This document shows positions 46,540 through 55,326 of a DNA stretch of 64,000 nt, in pieces. This DNA is from Nocardioides dongkuii (GTDB taxonomy: Bacteria; Actinomycetota; Actinomycetes; Propionibacteriales; Nocardioidaceae), in NCBI RefSeq assembly GCF_014127485.1, contig NZ_CP059903.1:2232001-2296000 (forward strand), in the 5' to 3' direction. The notes under the pieces were generated by a model. It searched no databases. It saw only the letters and a list, made by a program, of their open reading frames with translations, and was not told the origin of the DNA. Made by a program: the position numbers and the translations under genes. The stretch's first letter is position 1. Every line of letters starts with the position of its first letter.

Positions 46540-47001
46540 TCAGGGTTCGAGCGTGGGAACGGGGTGGACGTACGCCGTGGCGCCGCGGATCTCGAGGACC
46601 TCGACGGTCTCGCCCGGCTCGATCGCCAGGGTGTCGTCGTAGGGGGCGGCCGACCACAGGTCGCCGTCGAGCCGCACCTGACCGGTGTTCACCCCGGAGA
46701 TCCGGGCGGTGACCAGGCCCTGGCGGCCGACCAGACGGTGGTGGCTCATGGTGAGGTCGGGGCCGCTGTGCAGCTTCTTGATCAGCGGCGGGCGCAGCAG
46801 GAACAGGGTCGCCGTGGCGGTGGCGACCGCGACGAGGAAGGAGACGACGAAGCCGGCGCCGAGCGCTGCGGGGATCACGCCGGCGAGCGCGCCGAGGGCC
46901 AGCATCGCGAAGACCAGGTCGAGGCTGAACACCTCCACGACACCGAAGCCGACGGCCAACGAGAGCCAGGCCACCCACTGGTTGTCGCTCAGCCAGTCCA
47001 T
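46540..47001 (-). CDS. NfeD-family membrane protein
   Basis: A 153-residue protein. Helices lie at about 10-30, 33-50 and 52-70, and a C-terminal OB-fold domain has LVGRQGLVTARISGVNTGQV and PGETVEVLEIRGATAYV. This is the short NfeD form lacking the ClpP-like protease part, which pairs with SPFH proteins in membrane rafts; the SPFH gene is next. Confidence 0.88.
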   Translation of the reverse strand: MDWLSDNQWVAWLSLAVGFGVVEVFSLDLVFAMLALGALAGVIPAALGAGFVVSFLVAVATATATLFLLRPPLIKKLHSGPDLTMSHHRLVGRQGLVTARISGVNTGQVRLDGDLWSAAPYDDTLAIEPGETVEVLEIRGATAYVHPVPTLEP

Positions 47002-47022
47002 GCGCGCTCCATGTCGCTGACC

Positions 47023-47817
<795 letters not shown>

Positions 47818-47854
47818 GGCGGTCACCCTATCGAGTCGGCCCGCGCCCCCGGCG

Positions 47855-47860
47855 TACAGT
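47855..47860 (+). promoter_or_regulatory. TANNNT -10 box for the hypothetical at 47869
   Basis: TACAGT lies 8 nt before the GTG at 47869 with no Shine-Dalgarno sequence. Confidence 0.4.
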
Positions 47861-47868
47861 CTCCGGCC

Positions 47869-48618
47869 GTGAGCGAACCCCTCCCGGCCGCGGCCCGGTT
47901 CGCCTGGTGGGGCACCTCCTGGCTGCGCGGGCACGTCGTGCCGGACCTGGTCGTGGACGCCGTGATCGGCGAGGACGCGACCCACGTGGTCGCCGGCCTC
48001 GCGGCGCTCGGGCTCGGGGGCGACGACGCCGCCGAGACGCTCGTCGGCGGGCTGGCCAGGCTCCGCGCCGAGGGGGCGACCGGCTTCGGCGCCGCCTTCC
48101 CGGTGGAGGGCGACCCGGTCGGTCTCGGCGGGCCGCGCCGCTTCAACGACGCCGCGCTCGAGGCGGGCGAGGCCGTGGTCGCGGTCGGCGCCGGGGTCGG
48201 GCTGGCGCCCGTGCGCGTCGGCGCCGCGGTGAGCTGGGTGGCGCACCCCGCCGAGCGCCGGCAGGTGCCGGACGTCGGGGAGGCCGACCGCGGCCTGCGG
48301 GCCGCCCTGCTCGAGACGGCCTCCTCCCTCGCCGACCTCGACGTCGCCCGGTGGCGCCCGGAGGTCGCCGACCGGCTGATGAACCTCCGGCACCGCGCTC
48401 CCGTGCTCGCCCCGGCGGGCGTGCCGCCCCGGTGCGTGGACCTGGCCGGGCGCGGTCTGCAGGCCCTGGAGATCGTCGAGCTCGCCCTCGAGGACGACGG
48501 CGGCGCGGTGTCGGCCGGGGAGGCCGAGGCCCGGCGCGGCGCGCTGCGGCCCCTGGCCCGGGCCGGCCGCCGGGCGCTCGTCGCCGCCTGCTCCCCCGAG
48601 GCCTGGCCCCCCGCCTGA
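47869..48618 (+). CDS. conserved hypothetical protein
   Basis: A 249-residue soluble, Ala/Leu-rich protein with no family I can name. Segments such as FAWWGTSWLRGHVVPDLVVD, GDPVGLGGPRRFNDAALEAG and RHRAPVLAPAGVPPRCVDLA look like a conserved fold rather than random high-GC frame. It is divergent from the ABC ATPase gene, and convergent with the SnoaL-VOC gene (11-bp gap). Confidence 0.65.
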   Translation: MSEPLPAAARFAWWGTSWLRGHVVPDLVVDAVIGEDATHVVAGLAALGLGGDDAAETLVGGLARLRAEGATGFGAAFPVEGDPVGLGGPRRFNDAALEAGEAVVAVGAGVGLAPVRVGAAVSWVAHPAERRQVPDVGEADRGLRAALLETASSLADLDVARWRPEVADRLMNLRHRAPVLAPAGVPPRCVDLAGRGLQALEIVELALEDDGGAVSAGEAEARRGALRPLARAGRRALVAACSPEAWPPA

Positions 48619-48629
48619 CCCGCCGCCGG

Positions 48630-49352
48630 TCAGGTCGACGTCCACACGCCGAGCTCGTTGCCGTCGGGATCGGCGAACCGGAACCGCCGCCCGCCCGGGA
48701 AGTCCTCGGGACCCTCGATGACGGCGCCCCCGGCCGCCACGACCGCGTCCAGGGTGGCGTCGAGGTCGTCGGACCAGAGCAGCACGAGCGGACCGCCGGG
48801 GGACGGCGACGCGGCGGCGTTCAGGCCGCCGCGCTCCCCGCGTCCCGAGACCGCCCGGATGCCGGCGTACGTCGGCCCGTAGGGCACGAACGCCCAGCCC
48901 AGGGCCGCGGCGTAGAACGCCTGGGCAGCCCCGAGGTCGGTCACGCCCAGCTCGAGGTAGTCGACGCCGTGGTGCAGGTGGGGCTCGGCGCCCGCGTCCC
49001 CGGCTGCCCCGGTGACGGCGTCGGTCCAGACCTCGACCAGGTCGAGGATGCGGCCGTCGTGGTCGAGCGTGGCGAAGGACGCCGCGTGGTACGTCGCGCG
49101 GTCGTCGCGGACCCGGGACCGGAGCACGCCCCGGCTCCCGGCGGCCACCACGTCCTCGCGGGTGAGCGACCAGTCCCCGGGGTAGTCGCGGTTGAACGCC
49201 ACGAACCCGTCGCGGTCGAAGGTCTCACCGGTGTGCAGCAGGTGAGCGTTGAACCCGGGCGCGAGGAGCGCCGCCAGCCCCTCCCAGTCCCGGGTCTCGA
49301 GGGCGTCGGAGAAGCGGGTCAGGGTCTCGACTGCGCGGAGGTCGGCGTCCAT
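48630..49352 (-). CDS. SnoaL/NTF2-like domain fused to a VOC domain
   Basis: A 240-residue protein. Residues 1-120 form an NTF2/SnoaL-like cone (RFSDALETRDWEGLAALLAP, WTDAVTG). Residues about 125-240 form a VOC module (HHGVDYLELGVTDLGAAQAF, ending FADPDGNELGVW). Both folds bind small hydrophobic ligands; the role is unknown. ATG at 49352 is used, as the longer frame runs into serB. Confidence 0.77.
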   Translation of the reverse strand: MDADLRAVETLTRFSDALETRDWEGLAALLAPGFNAHLLHTGETFDRDGFVAFNRDYPGDWSLTREDVVAAGSRGVLRSRVRDDRATYHAASFATLDHDGRILDLVEVWTDAVTGAAGDAGAEPHLHHGVDYLELGVTDLGAAQAFYAAALGWAFVPYGPTYAGIRAVSGRGERGGLNAAASPSPGGPLVLLWSDDLDATLDAVVAAGGAVIEGPEDFPGGRRFRFADPDGNELGVWTST

Positions 49353-49397
49353 GCGCCCAGTGTGGACGTCGGCACCGACACCCGCGCGCCGCAGCGA

Positions 49398-49403
49398 TAG
49401 CCT
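49398..49403 (+). promoter_or_regulatory. TANNNT -10 box for serB
   Basis: TAGCCT lies 7 nt before the ATG at 49411 with no Shine-Dalgarno sequence. Confidence 0.45.
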
Positions 49404-49410
49404 CGCGGCG

Positions 49411-50628
49411 ATGGCCAGCGACGCGAAGCCCGAGACCCTCCTGATCACGCTGACCGGCAAGGACCGGCCCGGGGTGACCTCGGCGCTCCTCGCGACCCTG
49501 GCTCGGGCCGGGGTGGAGGTCCTCGACGTCGAGCAGATCCTGCTCCGCCGGCGGCTCATCCTCGGCCTGCTGGTGACCGCGCCGCGGGACTGGAGGAAGC
49601 TGCGCGACGCGATCCACGCGACCGCAGACGCGCTCGGGATGAGCGTCGAGGTCGACCGGGGCACGGGCGACAACCGGCCGCGGCCCGAGGGCCGCTCGCA
49701 CGTCACCGTCATCGGCGCGCCGCTCAAGGCCGCCGCGATGGCCGCCGTCGCCGGGCGGATCGCCGACAGCGGCGCCAACATCGACAAGATCGAGCGGATG
49801 GCGCGCTACCCGGTCACCGCGATCGACCTGCACGTCTCCGGCGCCTCCCCCGAGGCGCTGCGCGCCGTCCTCTCCGTGGAGGCGGCCGCGCAGGGCATCG
49901 ACGTCGCCGTCCAGCCCGCCAACCTGCTGCGCCGCGGGATGCGGCTGATCGTCATGGACGTCGACTCCACGCTGATCCAGGGCGAGGTGATCGAGATGAT
50001 CGCCGCGCACGCCGGCTGCGAGCACGAGGTCGCCGCGATCACCGAGGCGGCGATGCGCGGCGAGCTCGACTTCGAGGAGTCGCTCCGCGCCCGGGTCAGG
50101 CTGCTCGAGGGCGTCCCGGCGTCCGTGCTCGACGAGGTGTACGACGCGGTCGAGCTGGCCCCCGGTGCCCGGACACTGGTGCGGACCCTCGCCCGGCTCG
50201 GCTACCGGTTCGCGATCGTCTCGGGCGGCTTCACCCACGTCACCGACCGGCTCGCCGCCGACCTGGGCATCCACTTCGCCCGCGCCAACGAGCTCGAGAT
50301 CGTCGACGGCGTGCTCACCGGCGGGATCGTCGGCGACGTCGTCGACCGGGCGGGCAAGGCCCGGGCGCTGCGGGAGTTCGCCGAGCAGGCCGGGGTGAGC
50401 GTGGCGGCCACCATCGCGATCGGCGACGGCGCCAACGACCTCGACATGCTCAGCGCCGCGGGCCTGGGCATCGCCTACAACGCCAAGCCGATGGTGCGCG
50501 ACGCCGCGGACACCGCCGTCAACGTCCCCTACCTCGACGCGATCCTCTACCTGCTCGGCATCTCCCGCGAGGAGATCGAGGCCGCCGACGCCGAGGCCGG
50601 CATCGTCACGCCCCGCCCGCCGGTCTGA
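49411..50628 (+). CDS. serB: phosphoserine phosphatase with N-terminal ACT domains
   Basis: A 405-residue SerB. Two ACT-like regulatory domains occupy about 8-85 and 95-168. The HAD phosphatase (about 178-390) has VMDVDSTLIQGEVIEMIA with nucleophile Asp183, SGGFTHVTDRLA and IGDGANDLDMLSAAGLGIA. It makes L-serine in the last biosynthetic step; the ACT domains suggest serine feedback. The start is probably leaderless. Confidence 0.93.
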   Translation: MASDAKPETLLITLTGKDRPGVTSALLATLARAGVEVLDVEQILLRRRLILGLLVTAPRDWRKLRDAIHATADALGMSVEVDRGTGDNRPRPEGRSHVTVIGAPLKAAAMAAVAGRIADSGANIDKIERMARYPVTAIDLHVSGASPEALRAVLSVEAAAQGIDVAVQPANLLRRGMRLIVMDVDSTLIQGEVIEMIAAHAGCEHEVAAITEAAMRGELDFEESLRARVRLLEGVPASVLDEVYDAVELAPGARTLVRTLARLGYRFAIVSGGFTHVTDRLAADLGIHFARANELEIVDGVLTGGIVGDVVDRAGKARALREFAEQAGVSVAATIAIGDGANDLDMLSAAGLGIAYNAKPMVRDAADTAVNVPYLDAILYLLGISREEIEAADAEAGIVTPRPPV

Positions 50629-50636
50629 GGCCAGGC

Positions 50637-51155
50637 TCAGGCGCGCCCGACGTGGAAGGCGACGACCCGGCCGCCGGCCTCGTCCAGGTCCGACCAGGGG
50701 CCGTCGACCTCGAGCACGGTCATCGCGCTGGTGGGGTAGCCGCCCAGCATCGCGGCGCTCGCCTCCGGGTCGCCCTCGCCGTCGTCGAGCAGCTGGGCGA
50801 GGGTGGCCATGGTCGGGTTGTGGCCGATCACGACGAGCGTGCGGACGTCGTCCTCGACCTGGCGGACCAGGTCCAGCGCGCTCTCCGGGCCGGCGGCGTA
50901 CAGCGACTCGTCGTACGTCGCCAGGTCGGCGTCCCAGCCGGCACCCTCCGCCACGGCGTCCCAGGTCTGGCGGGTGCGCACCGCCGCGGACACGAGCGCC
51001 GACTCGGGCTGCAGGCCGCGGGCCGCGAGCCAGACGCCGGCGGCCCGGGCCTCGGCCTCCCCGCGCCCGGCCAGCCGGCGCTCCGCGTCGGTCGGTCCGT
51101 CGGTCTCCGCCTTCGCGTGCCGCATCACCACGAGGGTTCGGGTCTGGTCGCTCAC
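50637..51155 (-). CDS. SixA-type histidine phosphatase family protein
   Basis: A 172-residue phosphoglycerate-mutase-fold phosphatase. The catalytic VVMRHAKAE is close to the N-terminus, SAAVRTRQTWDAVAEGAGW follows, and the second catalytic His is in VVIGHNPTMATL. Its size matches SixA-like phosphohistidine phosphatases. GTG at 51155; a GACAGT box lies 7 nt before it on the minus strand, sharing a 34-bp divergent gap with the cyanophycinase gene. Confidence 0.86.
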   Translation of the reverse strand: MSDQTRTLVVMRHAKAETDGPTDAERRLAGRGEAEARAAGVWLAARGLQPESALVSAAVRTRQTWDAVAEGAGWDADLATYDESLYAAGPESALDLVRQVEDDVRTLVVIGHNPTMATLAQLLDDGEGDPEASAAMLGGYPTSAMTVLEVDGPWSDLDEAGGRVVAFHVGRA

Positions 51156-51176
51156 GCTCGACACTGTCCCACCACC

Positions 51177-51182
51177 TAGGGT
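51177..51182 (+). promoter_or_regulatory. TANNNT -10 box for the cyanophycinase gene
   Basis: TAGGGT lies exactly 7 nt before the ATG at 51190 with no Shine-Dalgarno sequence. Confidence 0.5.
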
Positions 51183-51189
51183 GACTGTC

Positions 51190-52191
51190 ATGCCCAGGGG
51201 ACCTCTCATGATCATCGGTGGCGCCGAGGACAAGCTCCGGCGGCGCACCATCCTCAAGGAGTTCGTCGCCCGGAGCGGCGGCGACCGGGCGCGGATCGCC
51301 GTGGTGCCCACCGCGTCGTCGCTCGGTCACGAGGTCGTCGAGGTGTACGACGCGCTCTTCCGCAGCGAGGGCGCCGCCGAGGTGGTCGCGGTGCGGCCCG
51401 AGTCGCGCGACGACGCCCACGACCCCGCGCTCGTGGCGGCCCTGGCCGGCGCGACCGGCATCTTCATGACCGGGGGCAACCAGCTCAAGCTCTCCGCCAT
51501 CGTCTGCGGGACGCCGCTCGGGGACGCGATCGTCGAGGCGCACGAGCGCGGCGTGGTCGTGGCCGGCACGTCGGCGGGCGCGAGCATCCAGTCCAGCCAC
51601 ATGGTCGCCTTCGGCGTCGGCGGCTCCACCCCCAAGCAGCGGATGACCCAGGTCGCCGCCGGCCTCGGGCTGCTCGAGTCCTCGGTGATCGACCAGCACT
51701 TCGACCAGCGCAACCGCTACGGCCGGCTGCTGATGATCGTGGCCCAGTCACCCCAGCTGCTCGGGATCGGCGTCGACGAGGACACCGCGGCCATCGTCGA
51801 GCACGAGCCGGCCCGGGACGACGAGGACGGCGTCGGCGAGCGGCAGGTGCTGCGGGTGCTCGGCCGCGGCGCGGTCACCGTCTTCGACCCCTCCCGGATC
51901 GTCACCAACGCCTTCGAGGCGAAGCGGTCGGCGCCGCTGCTGGCGAGCGGGGTGGTGCTGCACGTCCTCCCGGAGGGCTCGGCGTTCGACCTCGGGTCGC
52001 GGACCCTGCTCCCCCGGAGCCACGAGGTGGACCCCGAGGAGGTCGCCGAGCTCGCCGAGGCCGGTCAGGACCTGCGCAGGCTCGCCCGCGACATCGCGGC
52101 CGCCGACGCCTCCCCGGGCGCGCTCCGACGCCGGCTCGCGCTGCGCACCAAGAAGCCCATCCCCCTCCCGCAGAACGGAACCACCGCATGA
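51190..52191 (+). CDS. cphB: cyanophycinase
   Basis: A 333-residue peptidase S51 family protein. LMIIGGAEDK is near the N-terminus, MTGGNQLKLSAI follows, and the catalytic Ser lies in VVAGTSAGASIQSSHMVAFG (GTSAG elbow). It cuts cyanophycin, the Asp-Arg storage polymer, into beta-Asp-Arg dipeptides. The C-terminal 50 residues are a charged extension. The stop overlaps the cphA ATG, so degradation and synthesis are expressed together. Confidence 0.92.
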   Translation: MPRGPLMIIGGAEDKLRRRTILKEFVARSGGDRARIAVVPTASSLGHEVVEVYDALFRSEGAAEVVAVRPESRDDAHDPALVAALAGATGIFMTGGNQLKLSAIVCGTPLGDAIVEAHERGVVVAGTSAGASIQSSHMVAFGVGGSTPKQRMTQVAAGLGLLESSVIDQHFDQRNRYGRLLMIVAQSPQLLGIGVDEDTAAIVEHEPARDDEDGVGERQVLRVLGRGAVTVFDPSRIVTNAFEAKRSAPLLASGVVLHVLPEGSAFDLGSRTLLPRSHEVDPEEVAELAEAGQDLRRLARDIAAADASPGALRRRLALRTKKPIPLPQNGTTA

Positions 52192-54965
52192 CCGAGCGCC
52201 CCACCCCCGACCTGACGATCCTGGAGACGCGGGTCTACCGCGGGGCCAACGTGTGGTCCTACGACAAGGCCGTGCACCTCGTCGTCGACCTCGGCGTGCT
52301 GGAGAAGTTCCCCACCAACACGCTGCCGGGGTTCACCGACAACCTCCTCGAGATGCTGCCGGGGCTGCGCGAGCACTCCTGCTCACGCGGACGACGCGGC
52401 GGGTTCGTCGAGCGGCTGGTCGAGGGCACCTGGCTGGGCCACGTCGCCGAGCACACCGCGCTCGCCCTGCAGCAGGTCGTCGGCCACGACGTCCGCCGCG
52501 GCAAGACCCGGCAGGTCAAGGGCAGCCCCGGCCAGTACAACGTCGTGTTCGGGTACGCCGACGAGCAGGTCGGCCTCGCGGCCGCGCGACTCGCCGTACG
52601 CCTGGTGAACCACCTCGTCGAGGCCGACCCCGGGTTCGACTGGGACGAGGAGCTGGAGTCGTTCATCACCCGCGCCCAGCGCACCGCGTTCGGCCCGTCG
52701 ACCCAGGCGATCCTCGACGAGGCCGTCTCCCGTGACATCCCGTGGCTGCGGCTGAACAAGTACTCCCTCGTGCAGCTCGGGCAGGGCGTCCACGCCAAGC
52801 GGATCCGCGCCACGATGACCTCGGCGACCTCGGCGATCGCCGTCGACATCGCCTCCGACAAGGACCTCACCACCTCGCTGCTCGGCGCGGCCGGCCTGCC
52901 GGTGCCCAAGCAGGAGTCGGTGCGCACCGAGGAGGCGTGCGTCCGCGCCGCGGACCGGATCGGCTACCCCGTGGTGGTCAAGCCGCTCGACGGCAACCAC
53001 GGCCGCGGCGTCTGCCTGAACCTCCAGGACGCCGCCGAGGTGCGCAAGGCGTACGACGTCGCCCTGGGCGAGTCGCGCCGGGGCACGGTCATCGTCGAGT
53101 CGATGGTCACCGGCAAGGACTACCGCTGCCTGATCATCGACGGGCGGGTCGCCGCCATCGCCGAGCGCGTGCCCGCCTCGATCACCGGTGACGGGACCTC
53201 GACGGTCGAGCAGCTCGTCGACCTCGCGAACGCCGACCCCCGGCGCGGCGTGGGCCACGAGAAGGTGCTGACCCGGATCAAGGTCGACGACACCGCCGTC
53301 GGGCTGGTGCGCGACCAGGGCTTCGAGATGAGCGACGTGCCGCCCGAGGGCACCACGGTGCGGCTCGCGCTGACCGGCAACATGTCCACCGGCGGCATCT
53401 CCATCGACCGCACCTACGAGGCGCACCCCGAGAACGTCGAGATCGCCGAGGAGGCGGCCCGCATGGTCGGGCTGGACATCGCGGGCATCGACTTCATCTG
53501 CCCCGACATCACCGAGCCGGTCCGCGAGACCGGTGGCGCGATCTGCGAGGTGAACGCGGCTCCGGGCTTCCGGATGCACACCCACCCGACGATCGGCGAG
53601 CCGCAGTTCATCGCCAAGCCGGTCGTCGACATGCTGTTCCCGCCGGGGTCGACCTCGCGGATCCCGATCATCGCCGTCACCGGCACCAACGGCAAGACGA
53701 CCACCGCGCGGATGATCAGCCACATCTTCAAGGGCATGGGCCGCAAGGTCGGCATGACCTCCACCGACGGCGTCGTGATCGACGAGCGGCTGGTGATCCG
53801 CGCCGACGCCTCCGGCCCGCGGTCGGCCCGGATGGTGCTGCAGAACCCCCGCGTGGACACCGCCGTCTTCGAGGTCGCCCGCGGCGGCATCCTGCGCGAG
53901 GGCCTCGGCTACGAGCGCAACGACGTCGCCGTCGTCCTCAACGTCCAGCCCGACCACCTGGGCCTGCGCGGCATCGACACCGTGGAGCAGCTCGCCGACG
54001 TCAAGGCGGTGCTCGTCGAGGCGGTGCCGCGCGACGGGCACGCCGTCCTCAACGCCGACGACCCGCTGGTGCGGGAGATGCGTCGCCGCTGCTCGGGGCA
54101 GGTCGTGTGGTTCTCGATGGAGGAGCCGGGGTCCGAGACGCGGGACATGATCGACGCGCACTGCCGCCGGGGCGGCAAGGCGCTGGTGCTGAACCCCTCC
54201 GAGCGCGGCGAGATGATCGTGGTCAAGCACGGCCCGCGCGAGATGCAGCTGGCCTGGACCCACCTGCTGCCCGCGACCTTCGGCGGCCGCGCCCGGATGA
54301 ACGTCCAGAACGCCCTGGGCGCGGCGGCGGCGGCCTTCGCCGCCGGCGCTCCGCTCCACGACATCCGTCAGGGCCTGCGGTCGTTCTCGACCAACTACTA
54401 CCTCTCCCCCGGCCGGCTCAACGAGGTCGAGGTCAACGGCGTCAACGTCATCGTCGACTACTGCCACAACGCGCCGGGCATGCGGATGCTCGGCGACTTC
54501 GTCGACCGGGTGGGCGACTCGATGTCGTCCTCGCACGACCTGGCCCGGCCCTCGCGGATCGGCATCATCGCCACGGCGGGCGACCGCCGCGACGAGGACA
54601 TGCGCGAGCTCGGCCACATCGCGGCCCAGCACTTCGACGTGGTGGTGGTCCGCGAGGACGAGTCCCTCCGCGGGCGCGAGCGCGGCGTGGTCGCCAGCCT
54701 GGTGCTCGAGGGCGTCCGCGCGGCGATGGCCGAGGGCGCCCGGTGCAAGCAGGTCGAGGAGGTGCTCGACGAGATCTCGGCGGTCCGGCACGCGATGTCC
54801 CGGGCCAACCGCGGCGACCTGCTCGTCCTCTGCGTCGACAAGCACGCGGCGGTGATGAGCGAGCTCGAGACCTGGTCCTCGCAGGCGCAGGCCGGCGCCG
54901 GCGTCTCCTCCGACGCCCCCGCCGCCGACCCCGACCTGGTGTCCGGCGGCCCGGCGGAGGCATGA
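52188..54965 (+). CDS. cphA: cyanophycin synthetase
   Basis: A 925-residue enzyme in the full CphA1-type layout: N domain (1-160), ATP-grasp domain (about 165-470, with GYPVVVKPLDGNHGRGV and GGAICEVNAAPGFRMHTHP) and Mur-ligase-like domain (about 490-890, P-loop GTNGKTTTAR at 499). The ATP-grasp part adds Asp to the backbone and the Mur part adds Arg to its side chain. Coupled by ATGA overlaps to cphB before and a cupin after. The C-terminal 30 residues are an Ala/Ser/Pro-rich tail. Confidence 0.95.
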   Translation: MTERPTPDLTILETRVYRGANVWSYDKAVHLVVDLGVLEKFPTNTLPGFTDNLLEMLPGLREHSCSRGRRGGFVERLVEGTWLGHVAEHTALALQQVVGHDVRRGKTRQVKGSPGQYNVVFGYADEQVGLAAARLAVRLVNHLVEADPGFDWDEELESFITRAQRTAFGPSTQAILDEAVSRDIPWLRLNKYSLVQLGQGVHAKRIRATMTSATSAIAVDIASDKDLTTSLLGAAGLPVPKQESVRTEEACVRAADRIGYPVVVKPLDGNHGRGVCLNLQDAAEVRKAYDVALGESRRGTVIVESMVTGKDYRCLIIDGRVAAIAERVPASITGDGTSTVEQLVDLANADPRRGVGHEKVLTRIKVDDTAVGLVRDQGFEMSDVPPEGTTVRLALTGNMSTGGISIDRTYEAHPENVEIAEEAARMVGLDIAGIDFICPDITEPVRETGGAICEVNAAPGFRMHTHPTIGEPQFIAKPVVDMLFPPGSTSRIPIIAVTGTNGKTTTARMISHIFKGMGRKVGMTSTDGVVIDERLVIRADASGPRSARMVLQNPRVDTAVFEVARGGILREGLGYERNDVAVVLNVQPDHLGLRGIDTVEQLADVKAVLVEAVPRDGHAVLNADDPLVREMRRRCSGQVVWFSMEEPGSETRDMIDAHCRRGGKALVLNPSERGEMIVVKHGPREMQLAWTHLLPATFGGRARMNVQNALGAAAAAFAAGAPLHDIRQGLRSFSTNYYLSPGRLNEVEVNGVNVIVDYCHNAPGMRMLGDFVDRVGDSMSSSHDLARPSRIGIIATAGDRRDEDMRELGHIAAQHFDVVVVREDESLRGRERGVVASLVLEGVRAAMAEGARCKQVEEVLDEISAVRHAMSRANRGDLLVLCVDKHAAVMSELETWSSQAQAGAGVSSDAPAADPDLVSGGPAEA

Positions 54966-55324
54966 GGGTCCTCACGCTCGGAGCCCGGGCGGGCCGGCCC
55001 GTCGACGCCCACGGCAGCCGCGGGTTCGACGTCACCGGCCTCGGCATCACCGCCGAGGCGCACCTGGTGACGGTGCGGCTGCGACCCGGCGGCGTCGTCG
55101 GGCGGCACCCCGCCGCCGGCCGGCAGCTGCTGGTGGTGCTCTCCGGCGACGCCGTGGTCTCCGGCTCGCACGGCGACCCCGTCGTCCTCGAGCCCGGGCA
55201 GGCGGCGGTCTGGGAGCCGAACGAGCTGCACGAGACCCGGTCCGAGACCGGACTCGTCGCGCTGCTCGTCGAGGGCGACGTCGACATCGCCTCGGGCGAG
55301 CGCGACGACCCGTCGTACGCCTGA
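54962..55324 (+). CDS. small cupin-domain protein coupled to cphA
   Basis: A 120-residue single-cupin protein. VRLRPGGVVGRHPAAGRQLL and LEPGQAAVWEPNELHETRSE give the two cupin motifs, though motif 1 has fewer His ligands than usual. Its ATG overlaps the cphA stop. It may bind a small ligand or modulate cyanophycin metabolism; no direct evidence exists. Convergent with the CphA-like ligase (2-bp gap). Confidence 0.75.
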   Translation: MRVLTLGARAGRPVDAHGSRGFDVTGLGITAEAHLVTVRLRPGGVVGRHPAAGRQLLVVLSGDAVVSGSHGDPVVLEPGQAAVWEPNELHETRSETGLVALLVEGDVDIASGERDDPSYA

Positions 55325-55326
55325 GC

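Noticed and set aside
49225..51699. An 824-codon minus-strand open frame across serB and the cyanophycinase gene
   Set aside because: It overlaps three well-supported genes and contains no family motif.
52383..54845. An 820-codon minus-strand open frame opposite cphA
   Set aside because: It has no recognisable domain; its composition (repeated VDV, HHD, GGV) mirrors the third-position GC of cphA.
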